From Deltaproteobacteria bacterium (GTDB taxonomy: Bacteria > Desulfobacterota > Desulfobacteria > Desulfobacterales > Desulfosalsimonadaceae), in contig JAADHK010000045.1 in the NCBI GenBank assembly GCA_013151835.1, positions 1-64,000 of the forward strand: a stretch of DNA of 64,000 bases. Reading direction: 5' to 3'. This document shows, in pieces, positions 1 to 7,245 of this stretch. A program made the translations under genes and the position numbers. The notes beneath the pieces are model-generated. The model did no database searches. It was given only the letters and a program-made list of their open reading frames with translations, and had not been told where the DNA came from. Numbering within the stretch: position 1 is the stretch's first letter; every line of letters starts with the position of its first letter.

Positions 1-32
1 TTCACCGCCCTTTTAAATGGAAAAAGCCTCTG

Positions 33-1067
33 TCATAGAGGTTCATTTGTTTTTTTCAGGACCTGCTTGAATTCTTTTTCAGTGGGCAGTTTATTTGATA
101 GTTCATCCGGCAGGTGATGATGCAGGGAGTATTCGGCCATACCGATGGGATTGATTTTTGTCTTAAGCGAATATTCCACTTCCAGGCGATCTTTTTCAGC
201 ACACAGAATAATACCGATGGATGGATTGTCTTCCGGCGCTTTTTCCCTGTCATTTAAAAGATTCAGGTAAAAATCCATTTTCCCGGCATATTCGGGCTTG
301 AATTTCCCGACCTTTAATTCAATCACCACCAGGGCTTTAAGAAACCGGTGGTAAAAAAGCAGATCCAGAAAATACTCATTATCGCCCAGAATCAGCTTAG
401 ACTGATTTCCGATAAAACAAAATCCATAGCCCAGTTCAAGGATAAAACTCTTCAGACGCGCGATTAATTGCTGCTCCAGTTCACGCTCGCGCACGGGTCA
501 GCCAATCCCCAGAAAATCAAGGTTATAGGAGCTTTTCAGCGCTTCATCTGCCTGTTCAGCCAGATTTGCGGGCAGTACCTTTTCAAAATTATGGGTTTTT
601 GTTTCCACCCTGGCCCGATCGTATGCATTGACTTTGATCTGGTTCAAAAGGACATTACGGCTCCACCCCATCTGCCGGGCATTTTCAATGTAATACATGC
701 GGGCTTCAAGGTCGGAAATTTTGTTCATGATCAACAGGTTATGGCTCCACTAAAGTTCTGCGACAGCCTGTCGCAGATTTGTATGGCCGGCGTATTGCTC
801 ATAAAAGCGTTTCATATCCCACAGGTTGCGGGACGAGAACCCCTTGCCCCCGGGGAATGCCTGCTTCAAATCCCGGGATAAATTTTCCACAATGGATTTT
901 CCCCAGCCTTCTTTGATCTGTTTCTCTACGATCATTCGGCCGATATCCCAATACAGGGCGATTAATTCCCGGTTAACCGAGCGGGCCGCTGAAATACGCG
1001 CTGATATCACCCTCTGTTTGATATCGGATAAAAAATTAATATATGTGCTGCTGGATTCGATTTTCAT
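33..1067 (-). pseudogene. YhcG-like (DUF1016) PDDEXK nuclease, interrupted by two in-frame stops
   Basis: Three consecutive minus-strand open segments (1067-753, 749-501, 497-33) lie in the same frame and together read as one roughly 340-residue YhcG/DUF1016 protein. The N-terminal part starts at 1067 with the DUF1016_N region (ALYWDIGRMI, RNLWDMKRFYEQY). The middle holds WSHNLLIMNKISDLEARMYY. The C-terminal part holds the PDDEXK nuclease core (FYLDLLFYHR, VVIELKVGKFKPEYAGKM). The only breaks are a TAG codon at 750-752, just before WSHN, and a TGA codon at 498-500, just before PVREREL. No frameshift or deletion is needed to rejoin the family. YhcG proteins are linked in the literature to restriction and defence islands and DNA processing. 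A decayed gene is the simplest reading; translational recoding of the stops is possible but has no visible support such as a SECIS-like structure. Confidence 0.82.
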
Positions 1068-1164
1068 TAAACGTATCCTGTGTGGACTTGGGGACGCCCC
1101 AAACTTAATAACTTGATGTGATCGAACCGTACGTCGATTATCCCAGGGATCAATTGCCTTTGTT

Positions 1165-1451
1165 TTAAGTATCTTCTTTATTATTTTGTTCTGAGCTTTT
1201 TATAAATTCAAGTGCTTCTGCATCGGCCAAGTCCTTAGCTCTTCCAGAGGTTCTCTTGTTCAGAATCAGGTCGTCGATCGACGGAATATGCACTTCTAAT
1301 CCATCGATATACACAGGTAGTGACCGTTTATAAGCTTCTTCAAACTTCAGTCCGGATGCAGTTGTGATGATGTCGATTCTCCTACGAGAAGAAATCTAAC
1401 CTTCTCGGCGGACAAGGCTTGTAACATGTCTTTGTAATCTTCGTTCAGCAT
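1165..1451 (-). pseudogene. MNT/DUF6036-type nucleotidyltransferase remnant with internal deletion
   Basis: A minus-strand start at 1451 opens with MLNEDYKDMLQALSAEKV and FLLVG (to about 1380), the typical beginning of small nucleotidyltransferases of the DUF6036/AbiEii-like group. The reading then jumps frame into RIDIITTASGLKFEEAY, followed by HIPSIDDLILNKRTSGRAKDLADAEALE, and ends with TAA at 1165-1167. These match the two ends of the family, but about 60 residues that should carry the catalytic GSxAxD/E-type core are missing and the two halves are in different frames. So an internal deletion is seen directly and loss of function is inferred. Intact relatives act as toxins of MNT-HEPN type systems or as uncharacterised nucleotidyltransferases. 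The start overlaps the small ORF at 1396-1587. Confidence 0.72.
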
Positions 1452-1587
1452 CGTGTTTTTTGCTCAAGGACGAGATTTCCCGGGTCAGAATCCAGACGAG
1501 CTTAATGCGGTCTGCCGGTGTCCCGGGAACGAAGTCGTCATTTCTAATGTCTGCAATTTTGTATATGGCGGTGTGGTTTCTGTTCAT
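1396..1587 (-). CDS. small protein overlapping the nucleotidyltransferase start
   Basis: A 63-residue minus-strand frame from an ATG at 1587, beginning MNRNHTAIYKIADIRNDDF and ending RLQRHVTSLVRREG. Its last 56 bases overlap the first codons of the nucleotidyltransferase remnant in another frame. Both frames look protein-like there: one gives RLQRHV, the other MLNEDYKDML. I infer that this is the usual upstream partner of that nucleotidyltransferase rather than a chance frame. I recognise no named domain; it could be a small antitoxin-like or accessory protein. It may still be translated, but since its partner is deleted it is probably a leftover. The divergently oriented hicA stump begins only a few tens of bases upstream of its start, suggesting a recombination junction between 1588 and 1623. 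Confidence 0.5.
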   Translation of the reverse strand: MNRNHTAIYKIADIRNDDFVPGTPADRIKLVWILTREISSLSKKHDAERRLQRHVTSLVRREG

Positions 1588-1623
1588 AGTTATAATGTAA
1601 CATTTTTACAGTTGGATATCAAC

Positions 1624-1695
1624 ACCCCCCAAAAAGATATACCCATTGGCACTTTGAAAAGTATAGAACGTCAGTCGGGAATTCGATTCAACTGA
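1624..1695 (+). pseudogene. hicA: HicA mRNA interferase, C-terminal stump
   Basis: The plus-strand frame ending in TGA at 1693-1695 encodes NTPQKDIPIGTLKSIERQSG, which is the conserved tail of HicA toxins (PHPKKDIPIGTLxSIxKQAG). The N-terminal part with the double-stranded RNA-binding fold and catalytic His (GSHHxF motif) is absent. Upstream of about 1620 the DNA instead carries the oppositely oriented small ORF at 1396-1587. The fragment ends 13 bases before the hicB start, the normal hicA-hicB spacing. The toxin is therefore truncated at its 5' end and non-functional, while its antitoxin partner survives. Confidence 0.65.
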
Positions 1696-1708
1696 GTGAG
1701 GTATACCC

Positions 1709-2125
1709 ATGGCAAACTACATTGCGATCGTACATAAAGACCTCCAGAGCGACTTCGGCGTGTCATTTCCAGACTTTCCGGGCTGCATAACGGCTGGAAA
1801 AAATATCGACGATGCAAAGGACATGGCACAGGAAGCTCTGAACCTTCATATTCAGGGCATGATTGAAGATGGAGACCAACTGTCGGCTCCTTTAAAGCTC
1901 GAAGAAATTATGGCTGATTCCGATTTTGCTGATGTAGCTGCCTATTTGGTGGTTGAGGTCCCGGATGTAAGGCCTCGAACCGTCAGGGTCAATATTTCTG
2001 TTCCCGAAATGACGCTTAAACAAATTGATGCCGCTGCTAAAAATCGCGGCATGTCAAGATCTTCATTTCTTGTTTACGCAGCTAAAAACGCCATACAGCC
2101 GAGCCAATCGGAAGCAACTGTTTAA
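1709..2125 (+). CDS. hicB: HicB-family antitoxin (orphan)
   Basis: A 138-residue protein. The first 60 residues show the HicB partial RNase H-like fold (MANYIAIVHKDLQSDFGVSF, FPGCITAGKNIDDA). The C-terminal 45 residues (RTVRVNISVPEMTLKQIDAA, GMSRSSFLVYAAKNA) form a ribbon-helix-helix DNA-binding segment. The ATG at 1709 is preceded by GTGAGG. In complete HicAB systems this protein blocks the HicA RNase and represses the promoter. Here hicA is reduced to a C-terminal stump directly upstream, so HicB is probably an orphan antitoxin or simple repressor, possibly able to neutralise a HicA encoded elsewhere. It converges on leuA with 18 bases between the stop codons and no obvious terminator. Confidence 0.85.
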   Translation: MANYIAIVHKDLQSDFGVSFPDFPGCITAGKNIDDAKDMAQEALNLHIQGMIEDGDQLSAPLKLEEIMADSDFADVAAYLVVEVPDVRPRTVRVNISVPEMTLKQIDAAAKNRGMSRSSFLVYAAKNAIQPSQSEATV

Positions 2126-2143
2126 CTTCTGATGCTGCGAACC

Positions 2144-3682
2144 CTACAGACCCCTCATGCTCCGAGGCGGATTCTGTTTCAGGTATTCCAGCCGGTTTAA
2201 GCCGTTAACATAGGCATAGGCGCTGGCGGTTATGATATCCGGATCCGAGCCCTTGCCTATGGATATAAGCCCGGCTTCGGACAAACGTACGGTTACCTCA
2301 CCCTGGGCGTCGGTTCCACCGGTGAGCGCGGAGATGGAAAAGCGTTCAAGCTTTGATTCCGTGCCCGTAATTTTTGCAATGGCATTATATACCGCGTCTA
2401 TGGGGCCGTTACCGCTGCCGGTATCAAACACCTCCCGCCCCTCTATCATGAGCTTGACCGATGCCGTGGGAAGCACGGTAGTTCCCGCGCTCACATTCAG
2501 GTATTCCAGGGAATAGGTATCTGACGTCCTGAGGACCACTTCGTTTACAAGGGCTTCGAGGTCGTCGTCCAGCACAATTTTTTTCTTGTCTGCCAGATCC
2601 TTGAATTTGGCGAACAAGAGTTTAATCTCTGCGTCGGAAAGGTCATATCCCATTGCCATGAGATGTTTTTTTAAGGCATGCTTTCCCGAGTGTTTTCCCA
2701 TTATCAGTTTATTTGCGGAAAGTCCGATGGTCTCGGGTCGCATTATCTCATAAGTCATGGGGTTTTTGAGCATCCCGTCCTGGTGAATTCCGGCTTCGTG
2801 GGCAAAGGCATTAGCCCCCACAACGGCTTTATTGGGTTGTACGATGATTCCCGAAATCATACTGACCAGGCGGCTGACGGAGTATATCCGTTTGGTCCGG
2901 ATGTTCGTTGAGACCGGCATGTCGCTGGGCCGGGTCTTTATGATCATTACGACCTCTTCTAAGGAGGTATTGCCCGCCCGTTCCCCGATTCCGTTGATGG
3001 TTACTTCGACCTGGCGTGCGCCGGCGTGGATTGCGGCTATGGTGTTGGCCGTGGCAAGGCCGAGATCGTTATGACAGTGTACGCTCAATATGGCCTTGTC
3101 GATATTTGACGTATGTTCCTTCACATAACGGACCAGGCGGCCGAATTCTTTTGGTATGGCATATCCCACAGTATCCGGGAGGTTCACGATCTTCGCTCCG
3201 GCATCTATAACCGCCGAGAAAATCTCGCAGAGAAAATCCGGATCGCTTCTTGATCCGTCCTCGGCTGAAAATTCCACGTTTTCGGTAAATGAACATGCGT
3301 ATTTAACGGCGTCAACAGCGGATTTCAAGACCTCGTTTCGTTCCATGTTGAGCTTGTATTTCATGTGAATATCGGAGGTGGCAAGAAAGGTATGAATCCT
3401 GGGCCGGGCCGCTTTGCACACAGCCTTCCATGCACGGTCAATATCAGGACGGTTTGCCCTGGCAAGGGCGGTTATGTCGGCCTTTGTCACCTTTTTTGCC
3501 ACGGCTGCAACCGCCTCGAAATCACCTGCGGAAGCCGCCGGAAAACCGGCCTCGATCACGTCTACGCCGAGCTTTTCAAGCTGTGTTGCAATCCTGACCT
3601 TTTCAGCCGTGTTCATGCCCGCACCCGGGGACTGTTCCCCGTCTCTTAAGGTAGTGTCGAAAATAAAGAGTTTTTCTTTCAT
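2144..3682 (-). CDS. leuA: 2-isopropylmalate synthase
   Basis: A 512-residue enzyme that condenses acetyl-CoA with 2-oxoisovalerate in the first committed step of leucine synthesis. The HMGL-like barrel opens with FDTTLRDGEQSPG (residues 8-20) and carries the metal-binding VHCHNDLGLA (201-210; His202, His204) and NGIGERAGNTS (230-240). HEAGIHQDG follows at 295-303. Residues from about 370 onward form the LeuA allosteric dimerisation domain that usually binds leucine. Length is typical of full LeuA. It is the last gene of the ilvD-ilvB-ilvN-ilvC-cimA-leuA operon, 21 bases after cimA. leuB, leuC and leuD are not in the window. Because CimA products use the same LeuBCD enzymes, this operon's two Claisen enzymes feed both leucine and isoleucine routes. 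Confidence 0.95.
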   Translation of the reverse strand: MKEKLFIFDTTLRDGEQSPGAGMNTAEKVRIATQLEKLGVDVIEAGFPAASAGDFEAVAAVAKKVTKADITALARANRPDIDRAWKAVCKAARPRIHTFLATSDIHMKYKLNMERNEVLKSAVDAVKYACSFTENVEFSAEDGSRSDPDFLCEIFSAVIDAGAKIVNLPDTVGYAIPKEFGRLVRYVKEHTSNIDKAILSVHCHNDLGLATANTIAAIHAGARQVEVTINGIGERAGNTSLEEVVMIIKTRPSDMPVSTNIRTKRIYSVSRLVSMISGIIVQPNKAVVGANAFAHEAGIHQDGMLKNPMTYEIMRPETIGLSANKLIMGKHSGKHALKKHLMAMGYDLSDAEIKLLFAKFKDLADKKKIVLDDDLEALVNEVVLRTSDTYSLEYLNVSAGTTVLPTASVKLMIEGREVFDTGSGNGPIDAVYNAIAKITGTESKLERFSISALTGGTDAQGEVTVRLSEAGLISIGKGSDPDIITASAYAYVNGLNRLEYLKQNPPRSMRGL

Positions 3683-3703
3683 GGCCTTATGCTCCGTATT
3701 GCT

Positions 3704-5320
3704 TTACGCTTTGTTTCCATTGACCTTTCCGGCATTGTCCAGCTTGAACTGGACGCTGTCCGCCAGAGCCTGCCAGCTGGCTTCTATGATATCCTCTGAT
3801 ACGCCTATGGTGCTCCAGACATTGTTTTCATCGCGCGATTCGATAAGCACTCTAACGCGTGCCGCTGTTCCTTCCCGGCCGTCCAATACCCTGACCTTAA
3901 AATCCACCAGATGCACCGGGTCGAGCACATTGGCATACACGTTATTTAAAGCCTTGCGAAGGGCGTTGTCCAGGGCGCTGACCGGACCCGTGCCCTCGGC
4001 CGCCGTGATCTCTTCCACGCCCCCGTCCACCCGGATCTTGATGATGGCGTTTGACCGGCAGGGCCGGTCGCGGTCCTTTTCAACCGTGACCCTGAATGAA
4101 TCGAGTTCAAAGCCGGCCTTAAACTGGCCCGAGAGCTTTTCCATCAGGATTTTAAATGACGCATCCGCCATGTCAAACTGGAAGCCTTCGTTTTCCAGGC
4201 GTTTGATCTCGGTTATGACGGCAGAGCTGTCCGTCCCGTCTCCGTCCAGGGATATCCCGAATTCCCTTGCCCTGTATTCCATGTTGCTCTTGCCGCCAAG
4301 GTCGGAAACCAGAACGCGCCGTTTGTTCCCCACAAGCAGCGGGTCCATGTGTTCGTATGCCCGGGGCTCCTTCATTATGGCGTTTACATGAACTCCGGCC
4401 TTGTGTGCAAAAGCGCTCTTTCCCACAAAGGGCCTGGCGTTTAAGGGCGTCATATTGGCGATTTCGCTCACAAAAAGAGAGATGCTCCTGAGTCGGGCCA
4501 GGTTTTCGTCTGAAATACAGTCATACCCCATCTTGAGCTTTAAAATGGGTATGATGGATGTCAGGTCGGCGTTTCCGCACCTTTCTCCATACCCGTTGAT
4601 CGTTCCCTGGACCATGGTTGCTCCGGACCGCACGGCCGTGATGCTGTTGGCAACCGCCATGCCGGTATCGTTGTGAGTGTGAATCCCTATGATTACCGGC
4701 TGGTTTGAGGATTTTTCGATAAAATCGCAGACCCTGCCCACGGCAGATTCAACCTCGTGGGGCAGGGTGCCCCCATTGGTATCGCACAGGACAATGGCTT
4801 GCGCACCGGCGGTTGCAGCGGTTTCAATGGTCTTTAAGGCATAATCCGGGTTTTCCCTGTACCCGTCGAAAAAGTGCTCGGCATCATAGATCACTTCCAG
4901 ATTATTTGCCTTAAGATAGGCAACCGAATCGGCGATCATGTCTATGTTGTCGGAAAGTCCGATACCAAAGACCTTTTCCACATGGAGATCCCATGATTTT
5001 CCGAAAATTGTACCCGTGGAAACCCCGGTCTGGATAATGGCGTTTAAATGCCTGTCAGACTCCGCCTCGATACTTGCCCTCCGGGTGGATGCAAATGCAA
5101 CAAGACGCGAGTTTATAAATCGTTCCTCACGGGCTTTTTCGAAAAAAGCGGTGTCTTTTTTTGTTGACCCGGGCCATCCTCCCTCGATGTAATGGATGCC
5201 CAGCTCGTCAAGCTTTTTTGCGATTTTAAGCTTGTCTTCGGCCGTGAAGTTGATTTTCTCGCCCTGGGTTCCGTCCCGTAAGGTTGTATCATAGAGCAGA
5301 ATTTTTTTCATGACAGACAT
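3704..5320 (-). CDS. cimA: (R)-citramalate synthase
   Basis: A 538-residue paralogue of LeuA in the CimA/TIGR00977 group. It condenses pyruvate with acetyl-CoA to (R)-citramalate, the threonine-independent entry to isoleucine. Seen motifs: YDTTLRDGTQGEKINFTAED (10-29), GGWPGSTKKD (47-56, characteristic of this subgroup rather than LeuA), IHTHNDTGMAVAN (213-225) and NGYGERCGNADL (242-253), with a C-terminal regulatory domain from about 400. Starts at 5320 (MSVMKK) or three codons later at 5311 are both possible. It lies between ilvC and leuA in the operon. Its presence without a threonine deaminase gene in the cluster indicates that 2-oxobutyrate comes from citramalate through LeuCD and LeuB. 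Confidence 0.93.
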   Translation of the reverse strand: MSVMKKILLYDTTLRDGTQGEKINFTAEDKLKIAKKLDELGIHYIEGGWPGSTKKDTAFFEKAREERFINSRLVAFASTRRASIEAESDRHLNAIIQTGVSTGTIFGKSWDLHVEKVFGIGLSDNIDMIADSVAYLKANNLEVIYDAEHFFDGYRENPDYALKTIETAATAGAQAIVLCDTNGGTLPHEVESAVGRVCDFIEKSSNQPVIIGIHTHNDTGMAVANSITAVRSGATMVQGTINGYGERCGNADLTSIIPILKLKMGYDCISDENLARLRSISLFVSEIANMTPLNARPFVGKSAFAHKAGVHVNAIMKEPRAYEHMDPLLVGNKRRVLVSDLGGKSNMEYRAREFGISLDGDGTDSSAVITEIKRLENEGFQFDMADASFKILMEKLSGQFKAGFELDSFRVTVEKDRDRPCRSNAIIKIRVDGGVEEITAAEGTGPVSALDNALRKALNNVYANVLDPVHLVDFKVRVLDGREGTAARVRVLIESRDENNVWSTIGVSEDIIEASWQALADSVQFKLDNAGKVNGNKA

Positions 5321-5426
5321 CTCGTTTTTACAAAAACATTATAAAAAATGCGGCCCCCGGCAGTATCAATTAATAAAGCCGGACGCCGCAAGTGGATATG
5401 TTCCGTTATCTTATGGCTTGAGTTTA

Positions 5427-6473
5427 TTAACGTCTGCTGGGCCTCAAAGAACGGACTGCGGCGCCGGTCTTCCACATTTCGGAATTTTTAATGGCATCCA
5501 GTTCTTCGGTCATTTTTTCCTTGTAATCAGGAGCGCCGTTGGATTCGATTACGCGCTTTGTCTCCCTGCCGGATTTAACGCTTTCATAAAGGTCTTCAAA
5601 AACAGGCAGAACCGCGTCCCTGAATTTAGGAGCCCAGTCAAGCGCACCCCGCTGAGCCGTGGCGCTGCAGTTTGAAAACATCCAGTCCATGCCGTTTTCG
5701 TCCACGAGACGAATCAGGCTCTGGGTCAGTTCCTCGACCGTTTCATTAAAAGCCTCGCTTGTTGAATGGCCGTTTTTACGAAGCGTCTTGTACTGGGCCT
5801 CCATGACACCCGCAAGGCATCCCATGAGCACGCCCCGCTCGCCCGTAAGGTCGCTGTAGACTTCTTTTTCAAAGGTCGTGGGGAAAAGATATCCGGAGCC
5901 AATGGCGATCCCGAGTGCAAGCGTCCGATCCATGGCCCTGCCGGTTGCGTCCTGGAAAACGGCGAAGCTGGAATTGATTCCGCTTCCATCCAGAAAATTT
6001 CTGCGCACGCTTGTGCCCGAGCCCTTGGGGGCGGCAAGAATCACGTCAATGTTATCGGGCGGAATGACCCCGGTCTGTTCCTTGTACACGATTGAAAATC
6101 CATGGGAAAAATAAAGGGCATCCCCGGGATTCAGGCACTTTTTGATCTTGGGCCAGACCGCTGCCTGGCCCGCGTCTGAAATGAGCATCATGATGATGGT
6201 CCCTTTTTTTGCCGCCTCTTCGATAGGGAACAGGCTCTCGCCGGGTACAAACCCGTCCTTGATTGCCTTTTCCCAATATTCGTCGCCTTCGAGCTGGCCT
6301 ATGATTACGTTAATACCGTTGTCTTTCAGATTTAAGGCCTGGGCCGGTCCCTGAACTCCGTATCCGAGGACCGTTATGGTTTCATTTTTCAGTATTTCAC
6401 GGGCCTTCTCAATGGGGAACTCGTCTGCCGTGACCACGTCTTCCACCATGCCGCCGAAATCTATCTTTGCCAT
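5427..6473 (-). CDS. ilvC: ketol-acid reductoisomerase (predicted NADH-preferring)
   Basis: A 348-residue class I (short) enzyme that isomerises and reduces acetolactate or acetohydroxybutyrate. The nucleotide fold begins LGYGVQGPAQALNLKDNG (36-53). Most NADPH enzymes have the following loop as GLRxGSxSW; here it is GQLEGDEYW (59-67), with the phosphate-contacting Arg and Ser positions replaced by Leu, Asp and Tyr. Acidic replacement of those serines is known to favour NADH, so NADH use is inferred. The knotted C-terminal domain carries the conserved acidic metal-binding segments. A good Shine-Dalgarno (AAAGGAGG) lies about 9 bases upstream of the ATG at 6473. It follows ilvN after a 114-base gap in which I see no gene, and precedes cimA by about 106 bases. 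Confidence 0.94.
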   Translation of the reverse strand: MAKIDFGGMVEDVVTADEFPIEKAREILKNETITVLGYGVQGPAQALNLKDNGINVIIGQLEGDEYWEKAIKDGFVPGESLFPIEEAAKKGTIIMMLISDAGQAAVWPKIKKCLNPGDALYFSHGFSIVYKEQTGVIPPDNIDVILAAPKGSGTSVRRNFLDGSGINSSFAVFQDATGRAMDRTLALGIAIGSGYLFPTTFEKEVYSDLTGERGVLMGCLAGVMEAQYKTLRKNGHSTSEAFNETVEELTQSLIRLVDENGMDWMFSNCSATAQRGALDWAPKFRDAVLPVFEDLYESVKSGRETKRVIESNGAPDYKEKMTEELDAIKNSEMWKTGAAVRSLRPSRR

Positions 6474-6587
6474 TTTAAAACGCCTCCTTTAAATGTGATA
6501 AGTTGCGACTTTTTGCCGCGTTGGTATGTAGTTGTCATTAATTCCACGGCCCGTGAATCGGGGGGAATTTGCTTCTTTGTAATTTTG

Positions 6588-7070
6588 TTAACCGCGCGAA
6601 AGGGCAATACACCCTGTTTTTGCGATTTCCCGGATACCGAACGGTTTTAAAAGATTCAATATGGCATTAATTTTCGATGTGTCGCCGGTAACCATTATCA
6701 TGAAATGTTCCTGGCTCACATCTAACACCTGACCCCTGAAAATATCCGTGATCCTGAGGATTTCGGCCTTGTGGTCCGGTTTCGCGTTTACCTTGATCAG
6801 GGCCATCTCCCTTTTCACATATTCCTGGCCGGTTAAATCTATCACCTTGATTACATTGATGAGCTTGTTGAGCTGTTTTTGTATCTGTTCGAGAATCGGC
6901 GGGCTGCCCGATGTAACCATTGTCACGCGGGAAACCTTGGGGTCGGTGGTTTCAGCAACACTCAGGCTTTCGATATTATAGCCGCGTCCGGAAAAAAGGC
7001 CGGTTATACGGGAAAGCACTCCGGGCTCATTGTCTACAAGAATAGAGAGTAGCTGTTTTTGAACTTCCAT
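6588..7070 (-). CDS. ilvN: acetolactate synthase small (regulatory) subunit
   Basis: A 160-residue regulatory subunit of acetohydroxyacid synthase. The N-terminal ACT domain (LSILVDNEPGVLSRITGLFS, residues 8-27) binds valine in characterised homologues and confers feedback inhibition. The C-terminal half has the second ACT-like domain ending KTGCIALSRG. Length matches IlvH/IlvN proteins. The gene follows ilvB, separated by a 124-bp palindromic repeat whose far end forms the ilvB stop codon. The catalytic and regulatory subunits are thus transcribed together but with an unusually structured junction in the mRNA. Confidence 0.94.
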   Translation of the reverse strand: MEVQKQLLSILVDNEPGVLSRITGLFSGRGYNIESLSVAETTDPKVSRVTMVTSGSPPILEQIQKQLNKLINVIKVIDLTGQEYVKREMALIKVNAKPDHKAEILRITDIFRGQVLDVSQEHFMIMVTGDTSKINAILNLLKPFGIREIAKTGCIALSRG

Positions 7071-7121
7071 TATTATATTTCCTTAATCAAAGATGATCAC
7101 CTGTCGAAAATTAGAACCAAA

Positions 7122-7245
7122 GGCTTTGTAAAAAGTTCCGTATGCAAGGCGCGCGAGCCGGGAAAGACCGAAGGCGTACATGTAGTACGTTGAGAGCTTT
7201 CCAGGCGAGCGCAACGCCGCAGACGGTCTTTTTACGGAGCCGTCA
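7122..7245. repeat. palindromic repeat, family A, copy 1
   Basis: A 124-bp imperfect palindrome between ilvB and ilvN. The left end reads GGCTTTGTAAAAAG and the right end CTTTTTACGGAGCCGTCA. Inside these are matching arms (GCAAGGCGCGCGAG and GCGAGCGCAACGCCGCAGAC) and a central GTACATGTAGTAC. A second copy sits at 63619-63743 with the same layout and very similar sequence. Reading from the minus strand, the element starts TGACGGCTCCGTAAAAAG and its TGA is the stop codon of ilvB. It is consistent with a REP/MITE-like non-autonomous element; no transposase is visible nearby. Confidence 0.85.

Noticed and set aside
468-881. Long plus-strand frame opposite the YhcG remnant
   Set aside because: It is the antisense of a recognisable nuclease coding region and shows no family motif of its own.
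1088-1102. Perfect small palindrome TTGGGGACGCCCCAA upstream of the YhcG remnant
   Set aside because: Resembles sequences often found near RAYT-type transposons, but it is single-copy in the window and too short to call a mobile element.
3414-4391. 325-codon plus-strand frame across leuA and cimA
   Set aside because: Antisense shadow of two clear enzymes; Ser/Arg-rich composition typical of reverse-strand reading.
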